Of a DNA stretch of 64,000 bases, positions 1-10,023 are shown in pieces. The DNA is from Gammaproteobacteria bacterium. Its GTDB lineage: Bacteria > Pseudomonadota > Gammaproteobacteria > Enterobacterales > Permianibacteraceae. The stretch is taken from assembly GCA_016182845.1 (NCBI GenBank), contig JACPFT010000009.1:1-64000 (forward strand), given 5' to 3'. The notes beneath the pieces were generated by a model. The model saw only the letters and a program-made list of their open reading frames with translations. It was not told the DNA's origin and did no database searches. Made by a program: the position numbers and the translations under genes. Within the stretch, counting starts at the first letter, position 1; every line of letters begins with the position of its first letter.

Positions 1-11
1 ACCCACCAGTT

Positions 12-129
12 TGCCTGGCGACCATAGCGAGCGGGAACCACCTGATCCCATCCCGAACTCAGAAGTGAAACTGCTCAGCGCCGATGATAGTGTGGAACTT
101 CCCATGCGAAAGTAGGTCATCGCCAGGCT
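12..129 (+). rRNA. rrf: 5S ribosomal RNA
   Basis: The sequence has the typical proteobacterial 5S layout: TGCCTGGCGACC at the 5' end, the conserved loop CCCATCCCGAACTCAGAAGTG near 50-68, and a 3' end (GTCATCGCCAGGC) that pairs with the 5' end. It is the last gene of an rRNA operon whose 23S gene lies outside the window. No tRNA follows it. Confidence 0.97.
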
Positions 130-139
130 TTAAATACCA

Positions 140-176
140 AAGCCCCCGGCCGCAAGGTTCGGGGGTTTTGCTTTTT
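140..176 (+). terminator. rho-independent terminator of the rRNA operon
   Basis: CCCCCG at 143-148 pairs with CGGGGG at 160-165, extended by A/G-T pairs, and is followed directly by TTTTGCTTTTT. It starts about 10 nt after the 5S 3' end, so it most likely ends rRNA transcription. Confidence 0.9.
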
Positions 177-230
177 GGGGGCACTAAAAGGGCTTGCTTG
201 GGCCGGTACAGGCTTCTCCCCCGAAGTACA

Positions 231-266
231 CCCTCTCCCTAGCCCCCTCCCATCGAGGGAGAGGGG
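231..266. repeat. C-rich palindromic intergenic repeat (family 1)
   Basis: CCCTCTCCCT and AGGGAGAGGGG flank a short centre and form a strong hairpin without a U tract. Relatives with the same C-rich/G-rich arms occur at 9974, 14172, 20096, 37281 and 37371. Nothing else is visible between the 5S terminator and the leuA control region. Confidence 0.75.
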
Positions 267-301
267 ATAAGAACGCGGCTCTGCGCGGATGTTTTGCTTC
301 C

Positions 302-313
302 GATTAGCTAATC
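302..313. promoter_or_regulatory. perfect 12-bp palindrome upstream of leuA
   Basis: GATTAGCTAATC is a perfect palindrome in an AT-rich patch about 150 nt upstream of leuA. It could be an operator for a dimeric regulator; no regulator can be named from the sequence. Confidence 0.35.
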
Positions 314-371
314 AGTTGATTCAAAAAGAATATCTCATGTGAATCCCGACGAGGTCCGACCGGGGGTGGCT

Positions 372-400
372 TTTATTGTGCACCGCACTCCCGGTATGAT
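372..400 (+). promoter_or_regulatory. probable leuA promoter
   Basis: TTTATT at 372-377, a 17-bp spacer and TATGAT at 395-400 resemble a sigma70 promoter with a weak -35 and a good -10 (5/6). Transcription would start near 407, about 54 nt before the leuA ATG. No leader peptide rich in leucine was seen. Confidence 0.4.
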
Positions 401-460
401 GGCATTAGCTACGCTAGGGCATGCGCCCGGCGGCATTTCGTGGTGACTGGAGCTGAGCAG

Positions 461-2005
461 ATGAGCGGCAAAGACAAGCTGATTATTTTCGATACCACCT
501 TGCGCGATGGCGAGCAGAGTCCCGGCGCGTCCATGACCAAGGACGAGAAGGTTCGCATTGCCAAGCTCCTCGAAAAGATGCGCGTCGATGTCATCGAGGC
601 CGGCTTCGCCATCGCCAGCCCCGGCGATTTCGAGGCGGTGAAAGCCGTCGCCGAGGCGGTGAAGGACTCCACGATCTGTTCGCTGTCCCGTGCCCTGGAC
701 AAGGATATCGATCGGGCCGCCGAGGCCATCAAGCCGGCCAATTCCGGCCGCATCCATACCTTCATCGCCACCTCGCCCATCCACATGAAGTTCAAGCTGC
801 AGATGGAGCCGGAGGCGGTCATCGAGCAGGCCGTGCGCGCTGTGACCAGGGCGCGCGGCTATACCGATAATGTGGAGTTTTCTTGCGAGGACGCCGGGCG
901 TTCCGAACTGGATTTCCTTTGCCGCATCATCGAGCGCGTCATCGATGCCGGTGCGCGCACCATCAATATTCCGGACACGGTCGGTTATGCCATGCCCGAG
1001 CAGTATGCAGAAGTGTTTCGGCAACTGATTGCGCGCATTCCTAACTCCGACAAGGCGATTTTCTCCACGCACTGTCATAACGATCTGGGACTGGCGGTTG
1101 CCAATTCCCTGGCCGGTGTGATGGGCGGGGCCCGCCAGGTGGAATGCACCATCAATGGCCTGGGCGAGCGCGCCGGCAATGCCTCCCTGGAAGAAATCGT
1201 CATGGCGGTGAAAACCCGCAAGGATTACTTTCCGGTCGAGGTGGGCATCGACACGGTGCACATCGTGCCCGCGTCCAAGATGGTGTCCAGCGTCACCGGT
1301 TTCGCGGTACAGCCCAACAAGGCCATCGTCGGTAGCAATGCCTTCGCCCACGAGTCGGGCATACACCAGGACGGCGTGCTCAAGCATCGTGAAACCTACG
1401 AGATCATGCGTGCCGAAGACGTGGGCTGGAGCACCAACCGCATGGTCCTGGGCAAGCATTCCGGGCGCAGCGCCTTCCGCGCCCACCTGAAGGATCTGGG
1501 CGTGGAGTTCGACAGCGAAGTTGCGCTCAACATGGCCTTCCAGCGCTTCAAGGAGCTGGCCGACAAGAAGCATGAGATCTTCGATGACGACCTGCTGGCC
1601 CTGGTCAAGGATTCTCAGCAGATCGTGGACAGCGATTTCGTCAAGCTGGTGTCCCTGAAGGTGCACTCGGAAACCGGCGAAACGCCGCAGGCCAACCTGG
1701 TCCTGGATGTTGAGGGCAAGGAAACCCCGGCGCAGGCCAGCGGCGCCGGCCCGGTTGCGGCGGCTTTCGCTGCCCTGGAGTCGGTGTTGAAGAGCGGCGC
1801 CCATTTGCAGGAATACGCCGTCAATGCGGTGACCGAAGGCATCGATTCCCAGGCCGAGGTCAATGTGCGTCTCGAGCATGAAGGCCATGTGGTCACCGGC
1901 CACGCCGCGGATCTGGATATCGTCGCGGCTTCCGTGAAGGCCTATCTGCATGCGCTCAATACCATGCGGGCCTTGGAAGAGCGCCTGCATCCGGAACACG
2001 GATGA
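461..2005 (+). CDS. leuA: 2-isopropylmalate synthase
   Basis: It condenses acetyl-CoA with 2-oxoisovalerate in the first committed step of leucine synthesis, in the cytoplasm. The 514-residue product matches the family length (about 520). The HMGL-like TIM barrel opens with [12 protein letters not shown] (residues 11-22), whose Arg and Asp serve the metal site. HCHNDLG near residue 204 supplies metal-binding histidines, and [11 protein letters not shown] near 234 is typical of LeuA. The last 150 residues form the allosteric LeuA dimer domain where leucine binds. An in-frame GTG lies at 440, but the ATG at 461 has GGAG 8 nt upstream and is preferred. The stop overlaps the holD start (ATGA), so the genes may be co-translated. 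Confidence 0.96.
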   Translation: MSGKDKLIIFDTTLRDGEQSPGASMTKDEKVRIAKLLEKMRVDVIEAGFAIASPGDFEAVKAVAEAVKDSTICSLSRALDKDIDRAAEAIKPANSGRIHTFIATSPIHMKFKLQMEPEAVIEQAVRAVTRARGYTDNVEFSCEDAGRSELDFLCRIIERVIDAGARTINIPDTVGYAMPEQYAEVFRQLIARIPNSDKAIFSTHCHNDLGLAVANSLAGVMGGARQVECTINGLGERAGNASLEEIVMAVKTRKDYFPVEVGIDTVHIVPASKMVSSVTGFAVQPNKAIVGSNAFAHESGIHQDGVLKHRETYEIMRAEDVGWSTNRMVLGKHSGRSAFRAHLKDLGVEFDSEVALNMAFQRFKELADKKHEIFDDDLLALVKDSQQIVDSDFVKLVSLKVHSETGETPQANLVLDVEGKETPAQASGAGPVAAAFAALESVLKSGAHLQEYAVNAVTEGIDSQAEVNVRLEHEGHVVTGHAADLDIVAASVKAYLHALNTMRALEERLHPEHG

Positions 2006-2424
2006 GCCCAGGCATCTCCACTGCCTATCTTTCCGCCATGGGTATCACGCGCTGGCGGCGGCTATCGCCGCCTCCGGTCGCGCCTCGGCTGCCGGATACG
2101 GTCGACGCTGGCTCATGGCGGATGCTGCAGGTCGCAGCGTCGCCGCGTTGCGCCTTCCTGCTCGGTGAGAGTCCCGATGCGCAGGCCGAGCAGTTGATGC
2201 GCAAGATCGCTCGTGCCATGGCTCTTGCGGAGCACGAGCTTGCCGTGTGGTACGGCTCGGGGCCTGTGCCCGAAGCGGCACGGAGCCTGCCCCTGGTCGT
2301 CTTCGGCGGGGATGGCGGCGAGGCGGCGGTCAGCGCGCCTAGCCTGCGCCAGCTGGCTACCGAACCGGAGGCCAAGGCCGCGCTTTGGCGCGAGCTACAG
2401 GCCAGGATCCTGCCCCATTTGTGA
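2002..2424 (+). CDS. holD: DNA polymerase III psi subunit
   Basis: Psi is a small clamp-loader accessory protein that joins the chi subunit (holC, present at 13736-14161) to the gamma/tau complex. This 140-residue protein resembles E. coli HolD at both ends: [10 protein letters not shown] near the N-terminus against LQQLGITQW, and [17 protein letters not shown] near the C-terminus against PALTDLRANPTARAALW (recalled E. coli sequence). The middle is poorly conserved, as is usual for psi. The gene order holD-rimI-prfC agrees with E. coli (holD-rimI-yjjG-prfC), which strengthens the call. It overlaps leuA by ATGA and rimI by GTGA. Confidence 0.85.
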   Translation: MSPGISTAYLSAMGITRWRRLSPPPVAPRLPDTVDAGSWRMLQVAASPRCAFLLGESPDAQAEQLMRKIARAMALAEHELAVWYGSGPVPEAARSLPLVVFGGDGGEAAVSAPSLRQLATEPEAKAALWRELQARILPHL

Positions 2425-2894
2425 GTGAGCTTCTTCAAGCGCCTAGCCCCGAAGCCTTGCGCCCCATGCGCGCGGCGGATCTGCCGCGTGTCATGGTCAA
2501 TGAACTGCAAGCCTATGAATTCCCTTGGGATGAGGCGGTGTTCTACGATTGTCTAGCGGGGCGCTACGAAGCCTGGGTGCTGGAGGCTGCCCAGGGGCAT
2601 GAGCTGCTTGGGCATTACGTGGTCCAGCATATTCTCGACGAAGTACATCTGCTGAATCTCTGCGTGGCGCCGGCCATGCAGAGCCGGGGCTTGGGCCGCT
2701 GGTTGCTGGATGCGCTGATCGTCCAGGCACGCGAAGCCCATGCGCAAATCATTTACCTGGAGGTCCGCACCGGCAATGGGCGGGCCCAGGCCTTGTACCG
2801 GCATGCGGGCTTTCAGGAAATCGGCCGGCGCAAGGCCTACTACCCCGCGAAGATGGGCCGAGAAGACGGTTTGGTGTTTACGCTCGGGCTTTAG
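2421..2894 (+). CDS. rimI: ribosomal protein S18 alanine N-acetyltransferase
   Basis: GNAT-fold enzyme that acetylates the N-terminal alanine of ribosomal protein S18 using acetyl-CoA. The acetyl-CoA pyrophosphate loop is visible as QSRGLGRWLL near residues 87-96, followed by LEVRTGNGRAQALYRHAGF, typical of RimI. The reading frame is open from 2385, but the GTG at 2421 overlaps the holD stop (GTGA) and gives 157 residues, close to the family's 148-160. An internal ATG at 2466 would remove part of the first strand. It is probably translationally coupled to holD. Confidence 0.92.
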   Translation: MSELLQAPSPEALRPMRAADLPRVMVNELQAYEFPWDEAVFYDCLAGRYEAWVLEAAQGHELLGHYVVQHILDEVHLLNLCVAPAMQSRGLGRWLLDALIVQAREAHAQIIYLEVRTGNGRAQALYRHAGFQEIGRRKAYYPAKMGREDGLVFTLGL

Positions 2895-2908
2895 CGCGCC
2901 TGCGCTGG

Positions 2909-2914
2909 TATAAT
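2909..2914 (+). promoter_or_regulatory. -10 element of a possible prfC promoter
   Basis: A perfect TATAAT lies in the 52-nt gap between rimI and prfC, 33 nt before the prfC ATG. The -35 region (around 2885-2891, GGGCTT) is poor, so activity is uncertain. Confidence 0.4.
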
Positions 2915-2946
2915 TAGACGTTATATCAACGCATTGTCATTACGCC

Positions 2947-4542
2947 ATGAGCCAAGCCCCCGTTTCCCGACACGCCCAGGAAGTGGCCAAGCGCCGCACT
3001 TTCGCCATCATCTCCCACCCGGACGCCGGCAAGACCACCATGACCGAGAAGCTGCTGCTCTGGGGCGGCGCCATCCAGGTCGCGGGAACGGTCAAGGGCC
3101 GCAAGGCCGATCGCCATGCCACCTCGGACTGGATGGAACTGGAGAAGCAGCGCGGGATCTCGGTGACCACCTCGGTCATGCAGTTTCCCTACCGCGACAG
3201 CGTGATCAACCTCCTGGACACTCCCGGCCACGAGGATTTTTCGGAAGACACCTACCGCACGCTCACCGCCGTGGATTCGGCCCTCATGGTCATCGACGGC
3301 GCCAAGGGTGTGGAGTCGCGCACCATCAAGCTGATGGAGGTTTGCCGGCTGCGCGATACGCCGATTCTCACATTCATCAACAAGATGGACCGCGAGATCC
3401 GCGATCCCATCGACGTCATGGACGAGGTGGAATCGGTTCTGAAAATCCAGTGCGCACCCATTACCTGGCCTATCGGCATGGGCAAGGCCTTCAAGGGCAT
3501 TTATCACCTGGCCGAGGACCGCATCTACCTGTACCAGAGCGGTAAAGGGCACACCATCGCCGATACGCGGATTATCGACGGCATCGATAATCCGGCTCTG
3601 GACGCCGAAATCGGCACCATGGCCGCCGAGCTGCGCATGGAGCTGGAGCTGGTGCGCGGCGCCAGTCATGCGTTCGACGAGGCGGCGTTTCTGGCCGGGA
3701 AATTGACGCCGGTTTATTTCGGCACGGCCCTGGGGAATTTCGGCGTGCGCCAGCTGCTAGACGGTTTCGTCGATTGGGCGCCGGCGCCGGCGCATCGCGC
3801 CACCGAGAGCCGCGAAGTCGAGGCCGGCGAGGAGAAATTCTCCGGATTCGTATTCAAGATCCAGGCGAACATGGATCCGGCGCACCGCGACCGCATCGCC
3901 TTCATGCGCGTCTGTTCCGGGCATTACGCCAAGGGCATGAAGGCGCGGCATGTGCGCATCGGTCGCGAGGTGATGATCCCGACCGCGCTGACCTTCATGG
4001 CTGGCGAGCGCGAGCATGCCGAGGAAGCCTGGCCGGGCGATATCATCGGCTTGCACAATCACGGCACGATCCAGATCGGCGACACCTTCACCGAAGGCGA
4101 GGAGCTGAAATTCACCGGGATTCCGCACTTCGCGCCGGAGATGTTCCGCCGCGTGCGCTTGCGAGATCCGCTGAAGAGCAAGCAGTTGCAGAAAGGTTTG
4201 ATCCAACTGTCCGAAGAGGGCGCGACCCAGGTTTTCCGCCCCATGAACAGCAATGATTTGATCCTGGGCGCGGTGGGCGTCCTGCAGTTCGACGTGGTGG
4301 CTTACCGCCTGAAAGCCGAGTATGGCGTGGACGCCGTGTATGACAATATCACGGTAAATACCGCGCGCTGGGTAAGCTGCGAGGATTCGAAGAAGCTGGA
4401 AGAATTCAAAACCAAGTGCTTTGATAATCTGGCACTGGACGGCGCCGACAACCTGACCTATCTGGCGCCGACCATGGTGAATTTGAATCTGACCAAGGAA
4501 CGCTGGCCGCAGGTGAAGTTCCACGAGACCCGCGAGCATTGA
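2947..4542 (+). CDS. prfC: peptide chain release factor 3 (GTPase)
   Basis: RF3 is a translational GTPase that recycles RF1 and RF2 from the ribosome after termination. The 531-residue length matches E. coli RF3 (529). The G1 P-loop SHPDAGKTT is at residues 23-31, G3 is DTPGHEDF, and G4 is NKMDRE. EF-G-like domain II and the RF3 C-terminal domain follow. It is the third gene of the holD-rimI-prfC arrangement but may have its own promoter in the preceding gap. Confidence 0.97.
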   Translation: MSQAPVSRHAQEVAKRRTFAIISHPDAGKTTMTEKLLLWGGAIQVAGTVKGRKADRHATSDWMELEKQRGISVTTSVMQFPYRDSVINLLDTPGHEDFSEDTYRTLTAVDSALMVIDGAKGVESRTIKLMEVCRLRDTPILTFINKMDREIRDPIDVMDEVESVLKIQCAPITWPIGMGKAFKGIYHLAEDRIYLYQSGKGHTIADTRIIDGIDNPALDAEIGTMAAELRMELELVRGASHAFDEAAFLAGKLTPVYFGTALGNFGVRQLLDGFVDWAPAPAHRATESREVEAGEEKFSGFVFKIQANMDPAHRDRIAFMRVCSGHYAKGMKARHVRIGREVMIPTALTFMAGEREHAEEAWPGDIIGLHNHGTIQIGDTFTEGEELKFTGIPHFAPEMFRRVRLRDPLKSKQLQKGLIQLSEEGATQVFRPMNSNDLILGAVGVLQFDVVAYRLKAEYGVDAVYDNITVNTARWVSCEDSKKLEEFKTKCFDNLALDGADNLTYLAPTMVNLNLTKERWPQVKFHETREH

Positions 4543-4584
4543 TAACCCGTTTCGGTCTAGTATGTTGGCTCGCCGAGGGATGAG

Positions 4585-5361
4585 ATGTACGAGCTGATCG
4601 ATTCGCATTGCCATATCGACTTCCCGGTCTTCGAACCGGACCGGGAAGCGATTATCGCTCAGGCCAAGCTAGCCGGGCTCAGGGGCATGGTGGTTCCGGG
4701 CACGGTGGCTTCGGGCTGGCCGACTTTGGTGCGGCTGGCCATGACCCATCGGGAGCTGTGGCCGGCGCTGGGCCTGCACCCCATGTTCATGGCCGAGCAC
4801 AAGGAAGCGCATCTGCACGAACTGGAGAAGGTTCTGGGCTTCTCCAAACCGGTCGCCATCGGCGAGATCGGCCTGGACAAGCAGGTCGAACACGGCGATT
4901 ACCATCACCAAGAGCATTTTTTCAAGGCGCAGCTGGCCATCGCCAAGCTCGTGCGCCTGCCGGTCCTCCTGCATGTGCGCAAGACTCACGACGAAGTGCT
5001 GCATCATCTGCGTTTCGCCAAGCATGAAACCGGCGGCATCGTGCATGCCTTCAATGGCAGCGAGCAGCAGGCGCAGCAGTATATCGACCTGGGTTTCAAG
5101 CTGGGTTTCGGCGGCGCCATCACCTTTCCCCGCGCGCTGAAGTTGCAGCGCCTGGCGGGGGTTCTGCCCGCCTCGGCCCTCGTCCTGGAAACGGATGCGC
5201 CGGACATGAAACCGGAATTCGAGACCAGCGAGCGGAATACGCCCCTGAACTTGCCGCGCATCCTGGAATTTATCGCGCATCTGCGCCAGGACGAGCCGGC
5301 GGCATTGGCCAAGCAAACCACCCAGAATGTGCGGGACGTCCTGCATCTGACCGCAGCCTAG
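4585..5361 (+). CDS. TatD family metal-dependent hydrolase (YjjV-like)
   Basis: A 258-residue TIM-barrel hydrolase of the TatD/YcfH/YjjV family, whose members act as Mg-dependent DNases or phosphodiesterases. Metal ligands are visible as SHCHID (residues 7-12), GEIGLD near residue 93, LLHVRKTH near 132, a His in GIVHAFNGS, and ETDAPD near residue 204. E. coli yjjV also lies near prfC, which suggests this subgroup. It is 42 nt after prfC and 13 nt before the next gene, so it is probably in an operon. Its exact substrate is not known. Confidence 0.9.
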   Translation: MYELIDSHCHIDFPVFEPDREAIIAQAKLAGLRGMVVPGTVASGWPTLVRLAMTHRELWPALGLHPMFMAEHKEAHLHELEKVLGFSKPVAIGEIGLDKQVEHGDYHHQEHFFKAQLAIAKLVRLPVLLHVRKTHDEVLHHLRFAKHETGGIVHAFNGSEQQAQQYIDLGFKLGFGGAITFPRALKLQRLAGVLPASALVLETDAPDMKPEFETSERNTPLNLPRILEFIAHLRQDEPAALAKQTTQNVRDVLHLTAA

Positions 5362-5374
5362 GACAGAATAGCGC

Positions 5375-7140
<1,766 letters not shown>

Positions 7141-7144
<4 letters not shown>

Positions 7145-9405
7145 GCGCCGAGCGGTAGCGCGTTCTCCGACGTCGGGTTCCGCACGGCGCGCATCAGAAG
7201 TAGCGCTATCAGCCCGAGGCCAAGGCTGCCGCCGCCACCCCCGCCGCCACCGGACGCCGGCGGTGTTCCGCCGCCCGTGCCCGGCGGGGTCGCGGCATTG
7301 ACGGTGATCGCGACCGGCGCGGAGTCGGTGCTGGCTCCGCTGTTGTCGATGGCCCGGGCACGCAGGCTGTAGCTGCCGGCCGGGACTTGGCTCCAGCTAA
7401 AGCCGTAGGGCGCACTCGTGTCCTCGCCTAACTTGCTATCCCCTTGATAAAACTCCACGCGTAGCACGTGGCCGTCGCTGTCGGCTGCAACGGCGGCGAG
7501 GCTGAGTGTACTGCCCGCCGAAAAGCTGGCATTGGCGCTCGGGCTGCTCAGGCTGACGGTCGGCGCTAGATTGGCGGGCGGCGGAGGGGCGTCGGCGAGT
7601 GCTCCCATCGCCCAGGCGAAGCCGCTGGCGTTCTTGAACCACCAGTTGTATTTGCGGTGGGGATTGACTCGGTAGGCATCGTAGCCATCGCCGACATCGA
7701 TCGAGCCGGGACGGGTCCAGTAGGTGATGGCATGGCTGAAGCTCAGGTAGAACTCGTCGGCGCAGGCAGCTAGGCGGGTCGACTCGGCGTTATCGCCGGC
7801 CAGGGCCGCGAAATAGGCACCCCAGGCCACGGTGGCGCCGACCTCGTGGGCATGCTCGAAATCGCTATAGGGATTGAATTCGCTGTCCCAGCCCAGGCCG
7901 TTCGTCGTGGCCAGATAATGGGGAAAGCGCAGGTGCGCGCCGCCGCTTTGATCGGACAGGCCGTTTTCGCCATTGCGGATACTGGTCATATAGGAGCCCA
8001 GGCCGCATTCGTGGCTGGCGAGCCCGGTCAGGAGGCGCGCGGCTTCGGCGTGCTCGCTCACCAGGTAGAGACGGGCGGCCGCGTCGGCCAGGAGCGCGCT
8101 CATCCAGGGCGAGGTGATCAGGGCATCGGAATCGTCGCCCTCGTGGCCGCGTATGGCATGCCAGAGCCCGCCATCCTGGGGCGCTCCGGTCGGCGGGGCG
8201 TCCTGGCCGGCCCGGAAGTCCGCGAGGCTTACGAGCATGGCCTCCCGGTACTCGGACTTGCCGGTCAACTCGTAGGCCACGACCTGGGCCAGGAGTTTGA
8301 AGCCCGAATGGCGTTCGGTGAAGTTGGTGGGATTGGGCCGGGTCGGCGTGTCGCCGTAGGCGCGCACCACGTCCTCGACGTTGGCGAGTGCGCGCTCGTC
8401 GCCGGTCAGCCAGTAGCTCATGGCCAGGGATTCGTTATAGGAATATTTGGCGTCGTGCCAGGAGGCCTGGGCATCCGGGTTCTTCAGGCGGAAGCTGCCG
8501 ACGCAGGGGCCGTTGCCGCAATCGGCGGCGGTCCACAGCTGACGCCGGTAGTATTCGGTGTTGCGCACGGCCTCGCGCAGGAAGCGGAAACCGCCACTGC
8601 GCAGATAGCCGACGTAGTAGGCCATGGGCCGGTCGTAGAGCCAGGGCTCGGCCTCGCCGCGAGCGAAGAAATTGGTATTGCTCTCGGTCTCGGCCCGGTT
8701 GGGGTCGTCGTCGTTGAGCGTCGAGAAGAGGAAGTTCACCTGGGCCTGATCGGCTTCCCGGTAGCCGGGAAAGCTGGCCGGCACCGTGGCGGGATTCAGC
8801 CGTTCCAGGCTGGTGCTGGCATCCATGGCCGCCATGGGGTTCTTGAGGCCGGCCGTGGCCAACCATTCCCGGGGCAGGACGGTGTAGACATCCGGTTCGC
8901 TGACCTGGTGTTCGGGTCCGAAGGTAGGGCCGCCGTTGGCGGTTCGGCCTTCCAGGACCGGGTGCCAGGCGCTACGCGGGTCCTGGGGCGCCGCATGTTG
9001 GCTGCGCGCCGTGCCGCCCCATTCCACGCGCACCGTCTCATAGTTTGGGAAGCGCGCGCTGAAGCCCTTGCGGAACTGGATGCGCAGCACGCGCACCGAT
9101 TGGCCGTCCTTCGCCGCGTCCAGGGCATGGCGCCAGGGCGTCAGCTGCTGCACATGGGCCGGCAGCTCCTGGCCGTTGGCCAGCACGCGCACCGTGCCCA
9201 GCTGATCCGGGCGCAGCGAGCCGAGCGGCAGGGGCAGGCCGAAGCTCACCAGGCGCGGCGCGTCGGTGGTTACCACTTCGGTCGGATGCAGCCGTACTTC
9301 CAGGCTGCCCAGGCTCTGTGCCGGCGCATGGAAGGGCGGCGGGGCGGCATGGGCTGCCGACAGGGGGAGTAGGGACAGGACCAGGAGCAGGACGGGGTAG
9401 TGCAT
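7141..9405 (-). CDS. large exported protein with bacterial Ig domain and GlyGly-CTERM tail
   Basis: A 754-residue secreted protein of unknown activity. A signal peptide opens it (MHYPVLLLVLSLLPLSAAHA). Residues of about 20-140 form a beta-rich region (RLVSFGLPLPLGSL), and a long helical, Trp/Tyr-rich region follows that looks like an alpha/alpha-toroid of the kind seen in glycan-active enzymes; this is only a resemblance. A bacterial Ig-like domain follows (PTVSLSSPSANASF to APVAITV). The end has a Gly-rich linker (SGGGGGGGGSLG), a hydrophobic helix and a short basic stretch, which is the GlyGly-CTERM sorting pattern processed by rhombosortase. GGAGG 8 nt upstream supports the ATG at 9405 rather than 9438. 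Confidence 0.75.
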
Positions 9406-9554
9406 GGTGTAGCCTCCAAAGCTGGGGCGGATGCACACGATTGTGGCGAAAAAATGTACGCCGTTCTTCCGAGCGCGTCACGGCCTGATGCGCCCGTCCT
9501 AGGGCTGCGCGGCGAACTGCGGGGCGTTTCGCAGTTCGCCGGTGAGGGCTTAAG

Positions 9555-9890
9555 TTACTGCGGCTTGGACCAATAGCTCAGGGTGACCGCCTTGTCGCCG
9601 GTGTTCTTCCACATCAGGCAATAGGTCTGGGCGATGGGGGCGCTGAACTCACCATTCTCGATGGCGGCCTTGGCGCTGGGTTCGATGGGGAATTTGACCG
9701 CCTCGCCCTCGTGGTAGTGCACATTGAACTCCAGATCGGAACCGGCCTTGAAGCCGAAGCTGACCTTGTCCCCGGCCTTGAGCTTGAAACATTCCTCGGC
9801 GATCTTCTTGGGGAGGATTTCGGTCTGCGTTTCCTCCGCCGAGGCGGCGAGGGGCAGGAGCAGGGCGATGCTGAGCAGTAGCGGGCGCAT
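9555..9890 (-). CDS. small periplasmic protein of unknown function
   Basis: A 111-residue protein with a clear signal peptide (MRPLLLSIALLLPLAASAEE, cleavage after ASA). The mature part is beta-rich (GDKVSFGFKAGSDLEFNVHY) and carries two cysteines, in EECFKLK and YCLMWKN, that could form a disulfide. The pattern recalls small beta-sandwich periplasmic proteins, but no family is recognised. The start at 9890 has GAGGAAG just upstream; the longer frame to 9974 lacks a good ribosome site. It stands alone between the GlyGly-CTERM gene and valS. Confidence 0.7.
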   Translation of the reverse strand: MRPLLLSIALLLPLAASAEETQTEILPKKIAEECFKLKAGDKVSFGFKAGSDLEFNVHYHEGEAVKFPIEPSAKAAIENGEFSAPIAQTYCLMWKNTGDKAVTLSYWSKPQ

Positions 9891-9973
9891 GGGTCTTCCT
9901 CGTGGTTGTTGTGGACTATCGGGGAGAATGCACAAGAGTGGTGAATAGAGGAAGGGGGATCGGGGGGCTTGCA

Positions 9974-10011
9974 CCCTCTCCCCCGCCCTCCCCCATCAAG
10001 GGGGAGGGAGG
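9974..10011. repeat. C-rich palindromic intergenic repeat (family 1)
   Basis: CCCTCTCCCCCGCCCTCCCC pairs across ATCAA with a G-rich arm ending GGGGGAGGGAGG. It lies just beyond the valS stop and could act as its transcript end, although no U tract follows. Confidence 0.75.
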
Positions 10012-10023
10012 AAGAGTGTCGAC

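Noticed and set aside
335-1999. 554-codon minus-strand frame opposite leuA
   Set aside because: Low-complexity shadow of leuA without family motifs or a sensible ribosome site.
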